Shown: positions 1 through 14,220, counted from the stretch's first letter. The stretch: 64,000 nt of DNA from Viola odorata (GCA_963691705.1 OY829541.1:54855931-54919930), one strand, 5' to 3'. Numbers and translations: made by a program. Notes: generated from the sequence alone by a model not told the origin.

Positions 1-1782
<1,782 letters not shown>

Positions 1783-2577
1783 TTCGCTTTCCGCCGGGGG
1801 GTATTTAGGATGTGCTTGTTTATTGTCACTATCATGTCTTAATTTATGGTGTGATAAGTTTTCTTGTCTGCCATGAACAAATGAGTTCTATTCCCTCTTG
1901 AAAAAAAACAAATGTTATATGGCCCTTGAAGAAGTGGATCTTGAACTGTGAAAGACCTGTCGTTGTTGTCTAATGAATTAAGCAGCCCAACCGATAATTA
2001 TGGGCCCAAGGCAAGTGAAGTTTCTCGGCCCATCCTACCTTCCTCCTAATTTTATGATTGGTCTGGATTCTGAGATTCCTTATGAATTTGTCAAAGTCAA
2101 AATCGTCAGATGGTGAGTTAAGCTTATTAGTTTTCTCGATTAAAGCTCATTATTTTAGCTCATGAAGATAGAGCTAAGTTTATTAATTTTCTCTATTAAA
2201 ACCCATTATTTTAGCTCATGAAGATGGAGAATTGAGACTAGTAAAATTCCCCTCTATGCTACAGTTAATTTTTTATGAAAGGTAGAAGTAAGTGATGGTC
2301 ACGTGAAGTGAATGAGCACGCAGAGACAAAACAAAAACCTATCAGGCGGTATTTCGTTGTTACCTACTACAGGCTACAGCTTTCAATGAATGTCCTTACC
2401 TTGCTTGATCTCCATGCTGTAACCAACTGTCCAGTCCCCATGATTTTGTTTTTGTGCTTTTCCTTTCATCGCGTCACAACAATAAATCGAAAGAAGAAAA
2501 AAAACTCTCATTTTCAACCATGCATTTACCTAATCTAATACTACTAATCACACTCCTAAACAAGCCATAGTCCAAGT
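1783..2577. other. 3' flank of the UBC gene
   Basis: This is presumably the UBC 3' UTR followed by AT-rich intergenic DNA. Short ORFs here show no recognisable domain. A near-duplicate of about 55 nt containing CTCATTATTTTAGCTCATGA-like sequence lies around 2115-2235. Confidence 0.4.
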
Positions 2578-2585
2578 GAGTTGTA

Positions 2586-3211
2586 CAGTGGCGGAGCCTG
2601 CCCTTAATATTTGGGGGCGAGATCAGTGATAGATTCAGGATTTGTATTCAAAGGGTGCGGGGATTCAGGATTTGAAATTTTTTTTAAAAATATTTTAAAG
2701 GGAAGATAAATGAGTTGGACGAAAAATTGAAAAAATATTTAAGAGTATTTGTATCCGTCACTAAATAATAAATATTTAGATAAACTTAACAAAAATATAA
2801 GTTTGAGATTTGGGGTAGCTGGGTTGGGTAGGGATTCCAAATAGATGTTGCCGTGTTGGATTTGATTTGGATTTGGTGGTGAGGGCAAAGGAGAATGAGT
2901 GATCGGGTCAGTACTTCGGGATGGAAATGGAAGGGATGATCAGTATTGTATCTGCTTTAGCGGGCTGTTTTGACAAAGGTTATACTACAATTTATTTATT
3001 GTGCCAAGTCTAAAATCATTTACACTATCAAATATTTATTGGGCAAAGTATTTATTAGGTGAAAGCCAAATACTTTCTCAGCTTCTTGTCAAATGAGATT
3101 AAGGGCATACAAAAAAAAATTATTTAATGTAATAATGTATATATATTTATTTATTTTGAAAAGTTAGGGGGGTTGCAGCCCCTCCCTGGCCCCTATGAGG
3201 CTCCGCCTTTG
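2586..3211. mobile_element. Nonautonomous hAT-type element with 8-bp TSD
   Basis: The left end reads CAGTGGCGGAGCCT. The right end, reverse-complemented, reads CAAAGGCGGAGCCT, so 12 of 14 positions match. The element is flanked by 8-bp near-duplicates, GAGTTGTA (2578-2585) and GAGTTTTA (3212-3219), the size made by hAT transposases. The 626-bp interior is AT-rich and noncoding, with G-rich stretches just inside both ends. Confidence 0.7.
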
Positions 3212-3255
3212 GAGTTTTACACAGTACGCACTTCCTTATCTATAACTAGAACTAT

Positions 3256-3859
3256 TAATTGGACGGATCGTTCGTAAGGCCGGCTCGGGCCTATTTTAAA
3301 TGGACGGACTTGGGCCGCCAATTTTCAGGTCCAGTTCTGCCCTCCAGTGTAAAAAAGTTGGGTTTGGTCTTTTCGATTTTAAACTCTCAGCCTGGCCCGC
3401 GTCACGTAATTATTCGTTATATATATACATATAAATAAATTGTAGACATATGGTATGAGTTTGCATTATTAATGCCATGCACTCCCTAGATTTTAGGATT
3501 ATCTCCTTGAGTTTGATATTTTTTATTTTGTTATATTTCATGAGCCGGTCATGAGTTGTAAGGAGAATAACAGCATATTTATCATTATTTATTAAGTATC
3601 AATTGGAATTGTAAAGTTAAAGTAATTAGTTTATTATTTTAAACTTATGAAACTCAACTTCTGCTAATATTTTGATTTAATATCTCTAGTTGATATACAA
3701 AAATTGTGATTTCTCTAATTATATAAAATTAAATGGGTTGTCACATTAGGCCCGTTGGCGGCCCGTTTAGTATGCAAAAGTTAACTCTCTTAAGGCCCGA
3801 TCCGTCTCAATTTTTAAAGGACTTAGTAAAATTAGGTTCAAACTCGACCCGTCCAATTA
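3256..3859. mobile_element. Probable nonautonomous TIR element, unassigned superfamily
   Basis: The ends are inverted copies: TAATTGGACGGATCG at the left and TAATTGGACGGGTCG as the reverse complement of the right end. GGGCCGCCAA also recurs in inverted orientation further inside. The roughly 604-bp interior is noncoding. I could not find a convincing target-site duplication, so the exact ends and superfamily (Mutator-like is possible) are open. Confidence 0.45.
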
Positions 3860-4930
3860 GCAAATCTATTTATGACCTGTAAAAAACTTCAGAATCAAGA
3901 CATCAAGTTTACCGTACCTCAAATATCAAGCTTTCATATACATAACACTGATATTTTACCTTATAAAAGGTGAAAAGATACGTATATTATCTCCCTAATT
4001 TAAATTATAACGCATTATTTCACATCATAAAAATTATATTAGAAAAAGAGAATGCGATTGAATCATTGAATCTCAGGAGATAGATTAATTGGTAAATTCT
4101 ACGCGAAAATTAAAATTAGTAAGTTTAAAAATACTTGTTTTTAATGAGGAAAAAAAAGAAGATTCAGCGTATAAGGCAAACGTGGGGATTGTATAAGAAT
4201 CCAAGCTGCCTGTGTAAAGAAATGCGTGATTATTGACTTAAATATTTTCCATATTATATTCAATTTGGTCCTTATTATAATGGTGCGCCTTTCTGTCAAC
4301 GCAAATAGCAACTTAACATGAAGTGGACAGACAGCTGCAGACCATAATTTAGAATCTAATGAAAAATTATTGAAAATAAACTAAATTAAGTTAATTTAAA
4401 ACCCAACTAATCCTCTTGTTTTGGAAAGATATAAAAATCACTTAATTATCGAGGCTTGATTGACAAGCAAGATCAGTTTAATTGGGACACAAACTCTCGA
4501 GTCTTGACCTCAATCCGCTACACAGCATTGGTCAAAATACCACTGACATGTTTGTGACCAAATGATTCCCAACCAACGTTTGCAACAGAACTGGTCTCCC
4601 TCTCGTTGCTAAACTCACAAATGGGTACCCTCGTTGCCTCACAGCCGTATGATCAAATAGAGTTTGCAGTTTGCCTATCCAGCTGTCCTTATTATCAGGT
4701 TAAACATGTAGAGTGATTAGCATTACCCATAACAGATTAAGAGCATGTGTATTTCACGAAATGTGTTGGCGCGTGGGATAGAGCAAATTGCTTGGGCGCC
4801 AAGTCGAATAAAAAAGAAAAAAAGAAAGAGGAAAATAGATTATTTTTATATTTTTTTAAAAAGAAAATGGAAAGAGGTTAGGAGAGCGCTAAACACACAA
4901 ACGGGTACCCTCGTTGGGTTTATTCACGAT
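3860..4930. other. AT-rich intergenic region
   Basis: No gene or recognisable repeat is visible. The part near 4930 is the presumed promoter-proximal region of the downstream ERF gene. Confidence 0.4.
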
Positions 4931-4935
4931 CCTCC

Positions 4936-4941
4936 TATAAA
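4936..4941 (+). promoter_or_regulatory. TATA box of the ERF/CRF gene
   Basis: TATAAA in the context CCTCCTATAAAACAG lies about 245 nt before the ATG. A pyrimidine-rich stretch typical of a plant 5' UTR (4965-5160) follows. Confidence 0.6.
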
Positions 4942-5181
4942 ACAGAGATTCTTGGCCATTTGACTCTCCCCTGTGAACTGAAACACTCTCCTTCCTCTGC
5001 TTCTCTCCAATCTCGAAATTCTGTTTTTTTTTCCTTTACCATTTGAAGGGTTTTAGTCTTTTGTTCTTCCGATCATTAATTCCATCTCTTGAAAACGCTT
5101 CCTCTGTTTTTCCTGTCAGTTTTTCTGTGTTAAAGTTTCAATCTTTAACGGTTCTTTTCCCTTTTTCTACCCACTGGAAAA

Positions 5182-6174
5182 ATGAATCATCCTCCATTGA
5201 AGTACACGATCCATCGGACGGTGACGAACAAGCTGATGAAATGGGATGAACCAAACAGACCCAACAGAGTTGTGCGGATTTCAGTCACCGACGGCGAAGC
5301 AACGGACTCCTCCGGCGAAGAGAGTGAGGGACCCACCACACCAAATCACCATCACCACCACCACAGAATCAAGAGGCACATTAACGAGATCAGAATTCAA
5401 GATTGGTCCACCTATGTTTCTGAAACGACTTCCGCTGCTAATAGATCCGTTGCAAGAAGGTATTCAAGAGACCATTTCAGAGAAACTGATAATTTAAGCA
5501 GTCATCATCAACAACAACAACAGAAGAAGTATCTTGGGGTAAGACAAAGGCCGTGGGGAAGATGGGCGGCGGAGATCAGAGACCCGTTTAGGAAGACCCG
5601 GATTTGGTTGGGTACATTTAACACGGCAGAGGAGGCTGCTGTGGCGTATGATCAGGCGGCGATTCGACTCAAAGGTCCTGATGCTCTCACCAATTTCACA
5701 AGTCCTGATGCGGTGAGGAATCAAGATCCTCTTGAGGCGGATGTTGTTAACATTTCTTCTGGGTATGATTCTGGGGAAGACTCTCATGACAATAGTCTCT
5801 GTTCTCCCACTTCTGTGCTTAGATTCCAATCCGGTCTTCATGTGGAAAATGAGGAGGATGGTGGGAGGAGAAGGAGGACAAGGCCGATTCAAGAATTGAT
5901 GAAGAGGGATCAAGATCAGGATCAGGATCAGGATCGTGTACTGGTTCGAGAAGGTTGTTTGAGTGATTCTAATTTGGTGGATGATGAGGGTTTGGTTATG
6001 GACTATCCATGGTGTTTTTCAGATTTTGAAAATCCTGCTCCAATCTTTTTCGAGGAATGTAGCGTGCCTGATACAGTTCTAAGGGATGATGTTGATGATT
6101 TTTCAGTACATTTAGATGGGGATTTCAGGTCTTGTAAATGGGATGTAGATAAGTATTTTGAGGCTGGACTTTGA
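5182..6174 (+). CDS. AP2/ERF transcription factor, cytokinin response factor (CRF) group
   Basis: An intronless 330-residue protein starting at the ATG at 5182. Residues about 7-55 carry a CRF-type N-terminal region ([40 protein letters not shown]). One AP2/ERF DNA-binding domain spans about residues 113-170 ([36 protein letters not shown]). It has the Ala and Asp that typify ERF rather than DREB proteins. The SPTSVLRF motif resembles the conserved putative phosphorylation motif of group VI ERFs. Low-complexity tracts include six histidines, five glutamines and an Asp-Gln repeat. In this family the proteins act in the nucleus on GCC-box-like promoters and respond to cytokinin. The closest named relatives are CRFs and Pti6; the exact orthologue is not assignable. 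Confidence 0.9.
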   Translation: MNHPPLKYTIHRTVTNKLMKWDEPNRPNRVVRISVTDGEATDSSGEESEGPTTPNHHHHHHRIKRHINEIRIQDWSTYVSETTSAANRSVARRYSRDHFRETDNLSSHHQQQQQKKYLGVRQRPWGRWAAEIRDPFRKTRIWLGTFNTAEEAAVAYDQAAIRLKGPDALTNFTSPDAVRNQDPLEADVVNISSGYDSGEDSHDNSLCSPTSVLRFQSGLHVENEEDGGRRRRTRPIQELMKRDQDQDQDQDRVLVREGCLSDSNLVDDEGLVMDYPWCFSDFENPAPIFFEECSVPDTVLRDDVDDFSVHLDGDFRSCKWDVDKYFEAGL

Positions 6175-7494
6175 TTAATTTAGGCTCTGTTCTTGAAGCT
6201 GCAGCTTGAGTAAGTGATGATGGAGATGGGCGATTTTTCCAGTTTTGCTGTGTCCAAGAAGTAGTACAGCGGTGATTAGGTAAAATGGTAAATTCCGAGT
6301 GGAGTTTTGATACTATCTTAGCTTAAATTATCGGTTTGATTAGTCTTTTTCCTACTCTAGTGAGTAAGTTGGTTCTTCAGCTTGCAATTGCAAATATATG
6401 TAAATATTTGTTGCTTCTCTTTTGGTTTTCCTGTTTATAAATTTCAAGTCTTCCTAAATTAATTTAAAAAATTGTTCTTAGGACCCAATTTGTGTGTATC
6501 TTGAATCTGGCATGTTTGAAGGATGAAACCAAAGTTATGGGATTCATGGATTTTTTATTTTTTTTTAATTTCTTGTGTGTGATCTTTTAAAAATTGGGTT
6601 GGTGAGATATTTTTGTTGTTGGTAGTGGTGATATTGATATGCAGGACATTCAAATCCTGCCAAGTGGCTTTAAAAGGTTGGCCTCCATGTTAAATGGTTG
6701 GCCACCTTTGACACTTGAGGACCATCCACTGCTGCTGCTGCTGTTGAGCTCTGCTTAATTTGTCAGCCATTCTTTTGTACAAAGAGTAGAACAACACAAG
6801 TCCAAGCCTTTAACTTCAATAAAAATGCCCATAAAAATTTAAAATACATCAAAAATGCCCACTAATTCAAACGTAGATAAATGGGTCATTTTTGTTTTTC
6901 TAGTGTTTGTTTTGGATGTAGGGAATGGATGCAAGGTAAGTGTTCGTGAAAAGTTCCAAGAGAGAAATTTTCGAGGTTTTGAACTTGAAACATTAAAATG
7001 GGGGAAAACCCAGTTGGGGTTTAAGGGTTGGCCCACTGACATAGCTACTAATTAAGTGCAAATGGACAAGTGCTGTGATCTTTTGATAAGGACCGTATGA
7101 AAAAGAAAGCTGTCTTTCTCTTCTCTTCTCTTCTGATGTGAACTTTCTTGTGTGGTTGCTGTCGTTCTAGGAATTGATGACAACTTAAAAGAATACTGTA
7201 GTCTAAGGCACTGTAAACCAAAAACGAGCTAGAAAATTGGTAGTTTTTTCATGAGAAATTGCTTGCTAAAATTCAAGATTGCAAGGTTTGAAATGGCGGA
7301 AGGTAAAGGAAGACGATATGGGTCATTTTCTTTGTTTTTCCTGCTCATCTTGGTCAAAGATTGAGCAAAGGTTCGGTCATAATTTGGGGGAATTACAGGC
7401 TTTTATTTTATTATTTGGTCAAACAAATGTACCAAAAAAGTGACGCAGAAGGCTAATATTAGAACAGAAAACAGATAAGGGTATGAAGAAACGA
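6175..7494. other. 3' UTR of the ERF gene and intergenic DNA
   Basis: The region just after the stop codon is the likely 3' UTR. A short CTG-triplet microsatellite lies near 6730-6745. Small ORFs on both strands at 6839-7055 overlap each other and show no domain. No further gene is supported. Confidence 0.4.
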
Positions 7495-7670
7495 CCCAAA
7501 TCGGGAACCGAATTGGAACTATATCGAATTGATCTGAACGTCGATTTTTATTTTTGAACTGTAGAATTGAACTGGACCGAACTGAAATTTTCGGTTTGGT
7601 TCAGTTCTCTAATTCTAAAATTCGTAAACTGAACCGTAAAACTAAAAGAACCGGTTCATACATATATATA
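7495..7670. repeat. ACCGAA-rich dispersed repeat fragment (1)
   Basis: The sequence repeats ACCGAA-like words in both orientations (GAACCGAATTGG, GGACCGAACTGAAA, TTCGGTTTGGTTCAG). Similar composition recurs at 9222-9360, so both may be parts of one old element interrupted by the MITE. No clean termini were found. Confidence 0.3.
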
Positions 7671-7674
7671 TATA

Positions 7675-7927
7675 CTCCCTCCCGGTGCAAAATAAATGAC
7701 TCTTTAGAATAGTAAGCAAAATTAAGCCAATAATTAATTTACCAATTCTGCTCCTTGTTCACTCCCAAATTTACGAACATGTCATGAATGGAAAGGAGGA
7801 AGATGGGATGAGGGTAGGGGTAAAACAAGTCAAATGGATGTAATTTATGCTTTGGAAAGCGTGAACGTCATTTATTTTGGACCGGTTTTTCAGTAGAAAA
7901 ATGTCATTTATTTTGCCCCAAAGGGAG
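7675..7927. mobile_element. Stowaway-type MITE (Tc1/mariner derived)
   Basis: The ends are CTCCCTCCCGGTGCAAAATA and, inverted, CTCCCTTTGGGGCAAAATAA, flanked by TA on both sides (7673-7674 and 7928-7929). CTCCCTC termini and a TA target duplication are the Stowaway signature. The 253-bp noncoding interior contains a second inverted AAATGTCATTTATTTTG-like copy near the right end. Confidence 0.75.
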
Positions 7928-7973
7928 TATTAAAGTTTGGATTTGATTTAATGGTTAACTAGTCACCTATCAT

Positions 7974-8176
7974 TTATTAAGGAAGTTATATAAGAATTAT
8001 TATGAGGAAAAAATATTTTCTCCGTAATAACTAGTAAGAACCAAGAAATAGAAAATTTTAATCATTTTTTCTTTTTTCTTTTAAACTTAACTAAAAATAC
8101 TAATTTTTTATTATTTTTTATTTTAAATATAAATTTTTATTAAGGAAGTTATATAAGAATTATTATGAGGAAAAAA
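7974..8176 (+). repeat. Perfect 40-bp direct repeat, 163-bp offset
   Basis: Positions 7974-8013 and 8137-8176 read the same (from TTATTAAGGAAG to ATGAGGAAAAAA). The DNA between is A/T-rich and noncoding. It looks like a local segmental duplication. Confidence 0.65.
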
Positions 8177-9015
8177 CTATATTATTGTAAATTGTAATAG
8201 TCATGTCATCAGTTAACTATATATATAAACTAAGACCATTAATTATTAAGGATACGACATATACTAGTAATATTACCATTAATTCTTACTTTAATACATA
8301 ATTATTAAAGTATATCGTGAATATATGTTTATTATTCAGTAATGTACTTAATAAAAAGAGAATTATATTGTTGTAAGAAAGAATCATGTCAATTGTCATA
8401 AAAAATGTAATTACTAATTAGATGACAACTAGAATAATAAATTTTCATAATGGTTAATGGACATTTATGATTTAGATTTAGGTATCTATATTTCAATATC
8501 ATTATTTACTTGAATTAATTGTTTAGAGGTTTAGGATTTTAATTGAAATTGTATTAATGTGTTAAGTAGTGCATGAGTATAACTAATTAACTATTGTATT
8601 CTTCAATGATATTTTTAAAGCTCTAAATGTAAGTGATTTAATCTTATCGTCATATGAAGCATGATTATAATTGAAAAATCTTCACGTGTATATATTAGGC
8701 TCGATATGAAGCACGATACTTCTTGACGTGTACTAAATATTTGTTAAACATATTCATTACATTTCAATATATTAATACTTATTATTTATTAATATTTAGT
8801 CACTTCAATTTTTTATATGTTTTGTATCATAAAATTTAAAGATTTATCATACTAAAATATTATTATAATATTAGGCTATCATTTATAAATTGGTAAATAA
8901 AAATATTACTTAAAAAAAAACAAAAAAAAAATAAAACTATGTGTTTAACAACTAAACGGTGTTGTTTTGCCAATGGATGTGGTATATTTATATAGATAAA
9001 ACTTTCACACATTGA
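8177..9015. other. Very AT-rich intergenic DNA
   Basis: Long A/T runs with no gene or repeat boundary that I can support. Confidence 0.4.
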
Positions 9016-9019
9016 CCAC

Positions 9020-9110
9020 AACATTTGTGGTAGCGTAGTGGCAACTGGCAAGTTGTGCCAACCTTTGCCAAAGTAAACGGGTTTGATTCCCATCGCCTAC
9101 TCCTTTGCCT
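9020..9110 (+). mobile_element. Possible tRNA-derived SINE (pol III A and B boxes)
   Basis: TAGCGTAGTGG (9031-9041) resembles a tRNA A box and GGTTTGATTCC (9080-9090) a B box. The spacing is about 40 nt, as in plant SINE heads. The segment does not fold as an intact tRNA. The tail end and target duplication were not identified, so the outer limits are approximate. Confidence 0.35.
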
Positions 9111-9221
9111 TTTATTTTCAAAAGCTGAAGGATCATGGGTGACGTGTCGAAATCTTAGCATGCCACGTCGCCATGTCGCAGAGGAAAAAAAAAACAGAAT
9201 CAAAACTGTCCTGGATTGAAT

Positions 9222-9360
9222 CGAAAAAAATAAAAGCGGACCGAACTGAACCGTTAATAATGATTCAGACCGATTTTACTCTAACTAAAGTCATTAAATT
9301 TCAATTCGGTTCGATTCCAACCCAAAAATCAGACCAAATCAGTTCGTGTACACTCCTACA
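9222..9360. repeat. ACCGAA-rich dispersed repeat fragment (2)
   Basis: Contains GACCGAACTGAACCG, TTCGGTTCGATTCC and ends near GTGTACACTCC. The composition resembles 7495-7670. It is probably a fragment of an old element. Confidence 0.3.
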
Positions 9361-10630
9361 AACAGAGACCACTTGCAAATTGCAAAGAAAGCCTGTTGCC
9401 ATATCTAAAAGGAAATCTTAAAATCAGACCCACTTGCAATTTTTAAAACATAAAAGAATGGTTTTTTTACGTTCGAATTTAAAATTTAAATTAAGGGTGA
9501 CTAAATCTAACACCCCAAGATAAACATTACTTTATTATTTTTTATTATTTGGTGGGCATTACATTAGGGACACATTTTCATGAAAGACCTAACCAGCAAC
9601 ATGCTGTGTGCCAAATTGTGAGTTAGTATAACTTAGTAAGGAGGCAGTGACGTATCAACTCTCACGTCGTTACAGTTCCTGACAGTCTGAGTTGAGACGT
9701 ACGCCGTGAGAGACAACATTGGTTTTTCACTTTCTTGGAGTAGCGCCGTTACGTCGTTACGATTTTTTCTCCTCATTCATTTCATCTAATATATAAAAAT
9801 GGGAATATTATTGGATCTCTCAGGTTTAAAAAGTCAGTTGACAACTTAATCAACAAATTTCAAAGATCATATTTATGATTGTGATGATGATGACTTTTGA
9901 ATTCATAAAATAATATATTTTTTCCCTTCGAGTATTTTTAAGTATATTGTGTTAAAATTAATACGGTTTGTATCAAGTTAATCCATTAAAAAGTAAAATA
10001 TTCATAACATGCAATTTTTTCATATACAATAATCGAACCTATAACTTTTTACTAGAGAGATTAGACTATTAGTATTAAACCATTCACGATAACCAACGGT
10101 TGATAAAAAAATGTAATTACTATTTACTAGTACCGCTAATTAGCAGCAATTTCTAACTTAAATGTGTAACAGAAAAACTTGCATACTTAATGTTGTGAGT
10201 AACAACTGTTCATTTTTTAAAGAAGTCATAATTGCAATGATTTTTGGGACATCAATTCTTATTTTACGATCAAAATGTTTACAATTTTTTCCAGGGAGTA
10301 CTAATATTTGTTTTGGGAATCAGAAACGGCATCGTTTCCATACCACAAGATCACACAAATGGTGATCCAAGCTAGGATTTGGAATATTTGGAGACTGATT
10401 CTGCGAGCAAAAAGTCCCGGCGGTAGCTGCACCTGTATATCGTGTTGATGTTGACAGGCTAAACCCCTTGCGACGGTCCACCTGTAAGCACAAGTGACAC
10501 CATTGATGTTATTTTATCGATTAAAAGAATTGATGCTTAGATATATTCTCAATCAAATTGTGCAACAATGACATTTGGGGTACGGAAGCAAAAATATGCA
10601 AACGTCAGCGTCAACAGCAACATTAATTTC
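9361..10630. other. Intergenic DNA
   Basis: No gene, clear repeat or RNA is visible. Overlapping short ORFs on opposite strands at 10568-10928 show no domain and lie in what looks like promoter or 5' UTR sequence of the mariner-like gene. Confidence 0.35.
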
Positions 10631-11040
10631 TACTCACTCCCTCTGAATATACATGTCGCGGGCCCACGAATCACGAATATTAAGGGTGGCCTGCCGGACG
10701 ACTGTAGCGGCCCAGCTTTCTGTCAGCGTGTGTCCGTGGGCCAGCTCTCTCCAACGGTAACATTTCGGGCTCCAGCCCAAATCTTCTCTTGCAAGCTTCG
10801 CGAGCTCGTCCCAACCCATAAAAGCTCGCGAATATACGCATCTCCATCGCTTCATCATCTCCCATTTCCAATTTCGAAATCCATTTCTTAACCCTAGCCC
10901 GCCCTCCTGACCCTAAAATTTTCGCCAAAATTCGAGCGTCAATTTTTTCCCTCTATCCCAAACACACCAAATTATTTCCCTAATTTCAAATTCGAAATGG
11001 ATTACAAACACTCCAACCATTTAAAATTGATCACCCCTTT

Positions 11041-12440
11041 TCTCCATCACCCCAACTTCCTCTCTCTGAATTGCCTTCAGAAGACCTTGATCTCAACGAT
11101 TTACCACGCAGCCCACAATCCTCATCGTTGAACGAGGCCGAGCTTGAGGATTTGGATGCCACTGCCAATTCCTTCTTTGAAACCAATAATTTCAGTCTCA
11201 ATGTTCCAGAACTGGTGGTGGATGAAGCCAGGAACAATCCAGAGTTCCAGCTTGGAGAACAAAGCTTGCCTCTGGAAACTCAAGGTGACCTCCTTCCATT
11301 TGTATTTCGTAAATTAAAGCTATAATTTGATTTAATTCCCCTTTTTTACCGTCTTCATTGTTGGATTGGGTAGGTCGCAATAAAGAGATGAACTGTTTCG
11401 AAAGAGAGCAAGCATATGCGTGCTTGCTGGAAAGAGTGCACAACGGGGTTTTGAAGAAAGGGTCAACCAGGCAGGTTGCTGAGCAGTTTGGAGTCAGTAT
11501 TTGAATAATGCAAAGATTGTAGAGACGAGGTAGGGATTCAGGAAACCACGGCTACCAGAGCCTAAGACCCATGAATTGTGGCAGTAAAAGAATAGAATTT
11601 GACGTTGAGAGGCTGAGAGATATTCCTCTGGGGCAGAGGACAACCATTAGAGGCGTGGCTTTTGCATTGGGTGTGTCCAAGCAATTAGTGTGTACAAAAA
11701 TAAAGGAGGGAGTAATCAGGCGCCACACAAACGCAATCAAACCCTCATTGACGCAGGAAAATAAGACCACCAGATTGAAGCACTGCCTCTCATCTATTGA
11801 TCCAAGCACAATTTCACATTGTCCAACTTTCAAGCACATGGAGAACACCGTGCATATCGATGAGAAATGGTTTTTTCTCAGCAAGCGGTCACAGAGGTAC
11901 TACCTTCTGCAAGAGGAAAATGACCCAGTAAGATTCATCAAGAACTCTAATTTTATTCCCAAAGTTATGTTTTTAGCAGCTGTAGCGAGGCCAAGATATG
12001 ATTATGATGGCTGTTGTGTTTTTGATGGTAAAATTGGTGTCTTCCCTTTAGTTGAGTCTGTAGCCGCTGCTAGGTCCAGTCAAAACAGGCCTCGTGGGAC
12101 TGTGGAGATTAAACTAATTACCAACATAACCAGAAATGTTATTAGATCCTTCATGATAGAGAAGGTGTTGCCAGCTATTGCCAATAAATGGCATAGAGAG
12201 AGTATCTCAGAACCCATTTACATTCAACAAGACAATGCGAGAAGTCATATTCACTTTGATGATCTTGAATTCTGTTGTGCAGTTCAGTCCTGTGGTATGA
12301 ATGTGTCTGTTATGTGTCAGCCCCCTAATTCACCAGATTTGAATGTGTTGGACTTAGGGTTCTTTAGAGCAATTCAGTCACTCCAAAGCAAAGAGTGTGC
12401 TAAGTCACTGGTTTAATTGATTGGGGCTGTTGAAGATGCA
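11041..12440 (+). pseudogene. Mariner-like transposase, N-terminal and catalytic part, inactivated
   Basis: The N-terminal coding exon runs to 11284, followed by an 89-nt GT-AG intron (11285-11373). A helix-turn-helix region then begins at about 11374. Catalytic blocks follow: HIDEKWFF (first Asp), IQQDNARSH (second Asp) and SPDLNVLD (third Asp), with 39 residues between the last two. This is the DD39D spacing of plant mariner transposases. Lesions are a frame disagreement between the ATG at 10997 and the coding frame, in-frame stops at 11502-11504 and 11520-11522 in the DNA-binding region, and a stop at 12414-12416 just before the retrotransposon insertion. The frame continues at 19412 beyond element A. 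Confidence 0.85.
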
Positions 12441-14181
12441 TGATAGCGCGCTTGTCGAGGGCACGATCAAACAAATTATTACAACTTATCACATGCAACA
12501 AAATAGATTGAAGACAGTGGCAAGAGGATCGATCCATAGAGATTGGTGAAGACTTACACTAGACAAGGCCAGATTATAAAATAAAACAATAAAAGAAACA
12601 AAACAGAATTCAAGGGCTGGATTGTGAGAGACTGATCTAAGGTCTTGAATGTATTCGGGGGACAAAGGCACAAAAAGTAACAATCAGGGGGGGTTTTACT
12701 TGACCAAACGAGTTGGTCAAGAGGGATTTGGAGCTAACAAGTTTATCTAAGAAAGCAAGGTTCGGGGTCCCGAATGGTAAAACAGAACCAAGCAGTAAAT
12801 CAGGTCAAGAATAATAAAACAGAAGATAATAATCAGATGGAGAAGGATTCTTAGCAAAGGCATTCTTGGGTTGCATTCGGGGGCTCGATCGTCATCAACA
12901 CAGAAATATTCTATTCAAGACGTCATAGAAATGACATGGGGACCAGATTCCTCGGATATCCCCTACTTTTCTCTTAAGAGAAACTACCCCCCCCCCCCGT
13001 TTCCACATATGAGGTAGTCTTGACAGTTCGCCATCACTCCAGGCACGAATGCGGGAGGGTCATACTCAAACTGCCCATGACGCTAAGAAAAGACAGATCT
13101 AGAGCTGAAAATCCCTCAGTTTGTCAGGCTCGTGACCTCGCTCTAATCAATTACTCACCCTATCTATTCGGGACCACTTTGACACAGTCAAGACTAAATA
13201 GATGCCTACTTGTTCCATGCAACTTTCCTTTCGTATTTATCACAAAGATGGCAGCATTCACACAAAGTAATAATCAGTTGATCAAACCTCTAATTACCCC
13301 AAGTAAAATTATAATTAAAATGATAAGCAATTGAATATGGCATCAAAAATATATTAAGTATGTTTAGGCCTCGAATCTGCCCCTGCAGCCCTTGAATAAC
13401 CCTTTGCTAAGAATTAAATATTTAGCTACTCATGCTTGAAGATGAACAAATAACAATTAAAGAAATCATAACAAGTAAATAAATAGATTAAGGGAAGAAG
13501 ACTTGTTACTAAAAATGTTTGAAGCCCGGCGGCAAGGATGAAGGAAGCTAACAAGAACTAGAGAGATAAACTAGAGAGAAGTCTAAGAGTGTTCTTCCTA
13601 AAAACTAAATGATCATGGATGATCCAAGATGCCCTAAACTACTCTTAGATGCCCTTTATATAGTAGAGCTCTAAGCACAAAATATCTTCAGCCTAAAACT
13701 AGGGACAAAATGCATTAATTGAAAGCCTAAGAAAGTGGATCCATGCTCCTTAAAGCACAAAGCTGAAAAAGCATAAAGCTGTCTGATTTTTCCAGCTTTG
13801 GGCAGGTCTGGACTGGGCTCAAGGGCTGAGATGGTCAGAGTGGTAGGTATTTGGTGGTCAGTGCAGACTGCAGGAACAGTGTCAGAGGAGGCACATGGAA
13901 GCTCTGGCGAGATGACACGTGGAAATGTCATTCTTCGCCCTTCGGGGTCCCGAATGGAGAATCCGATTCGGGACCTTGAACGCTGCTTTAGACTCGGGAC
14001 CTCGACTCTAGGTCTTGAAGCTCAAAACTGCACAAAATGCCCCAAAAATGCTTCTTTTCGCATAAACTCCCATTTTAGGCATAAATCTGCAAAAGTAATG
14101 AAAACAAGGGTAAATTAGCAGAATCATGCCTTAAATGGGTGAGAAAATGGGAAGAAAATCGTGCATAAAAACATGCTATCA
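12441..14181 (-). repeat. Element A left LTR (3' LTR in element sense)
   Basis: A 1741-bp LTR matching 17652-19406. By eye there are roughly 20 substitutions, a variable C-run near 12991 and a 21-nt difference. On the minus strand a TATATAAAG promoter box lies at 13654-13662. Confidence 0.92.
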
Positions 14182-14187
14182 AATAAT

Positions 14188-14220
14188 CCCCACACTGCCC
14201 AATGCTCGCCCTCGAGCATT
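14188..14220 (-). promoter_or_regulatory. Element A PPT with upstream stem-loop
   Basis: In element sense, an 8-bp stem with AGGG loop (14201-14220, AATGCTCG/CGAGCATT) is followed six nucleotides later by GTGTGGGG (14188-14195) and then the 3' LTR at 14181. The purine-rich octamer fits a polypurine tract for plus-strand priming. Confidence 0.6.

Noticed and set aside
5043..5249. Upstream ORF overlapping the ERF start
   Set aside because: It has no ATG (opens with TTG), so it is not evidence of uORF control.
5494..5913. 139-codon antisense ORF inside the ERF gene
   Set aside because: Shadow of the AP2 coding strand with no domain of its own.
9028..9100. Intact tRNA gene
   Set aside because: Only A- and B-box-like words are present; no acceptor or anticodon stem pairs.
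10568..10928. ORFs on both strands ahead of the mariner gene
   Set aside because: They overlap each other, have no domain, and lie in likely promoter/5' UTR sequence.
13020..13334. 104-codon ORF in element A LTR, repeated with an extension at 18103-18561
   Set aside because: Antisense to the element, no domain, shifted by LTR polymorphisms; repeated only because the LTR is repeated.
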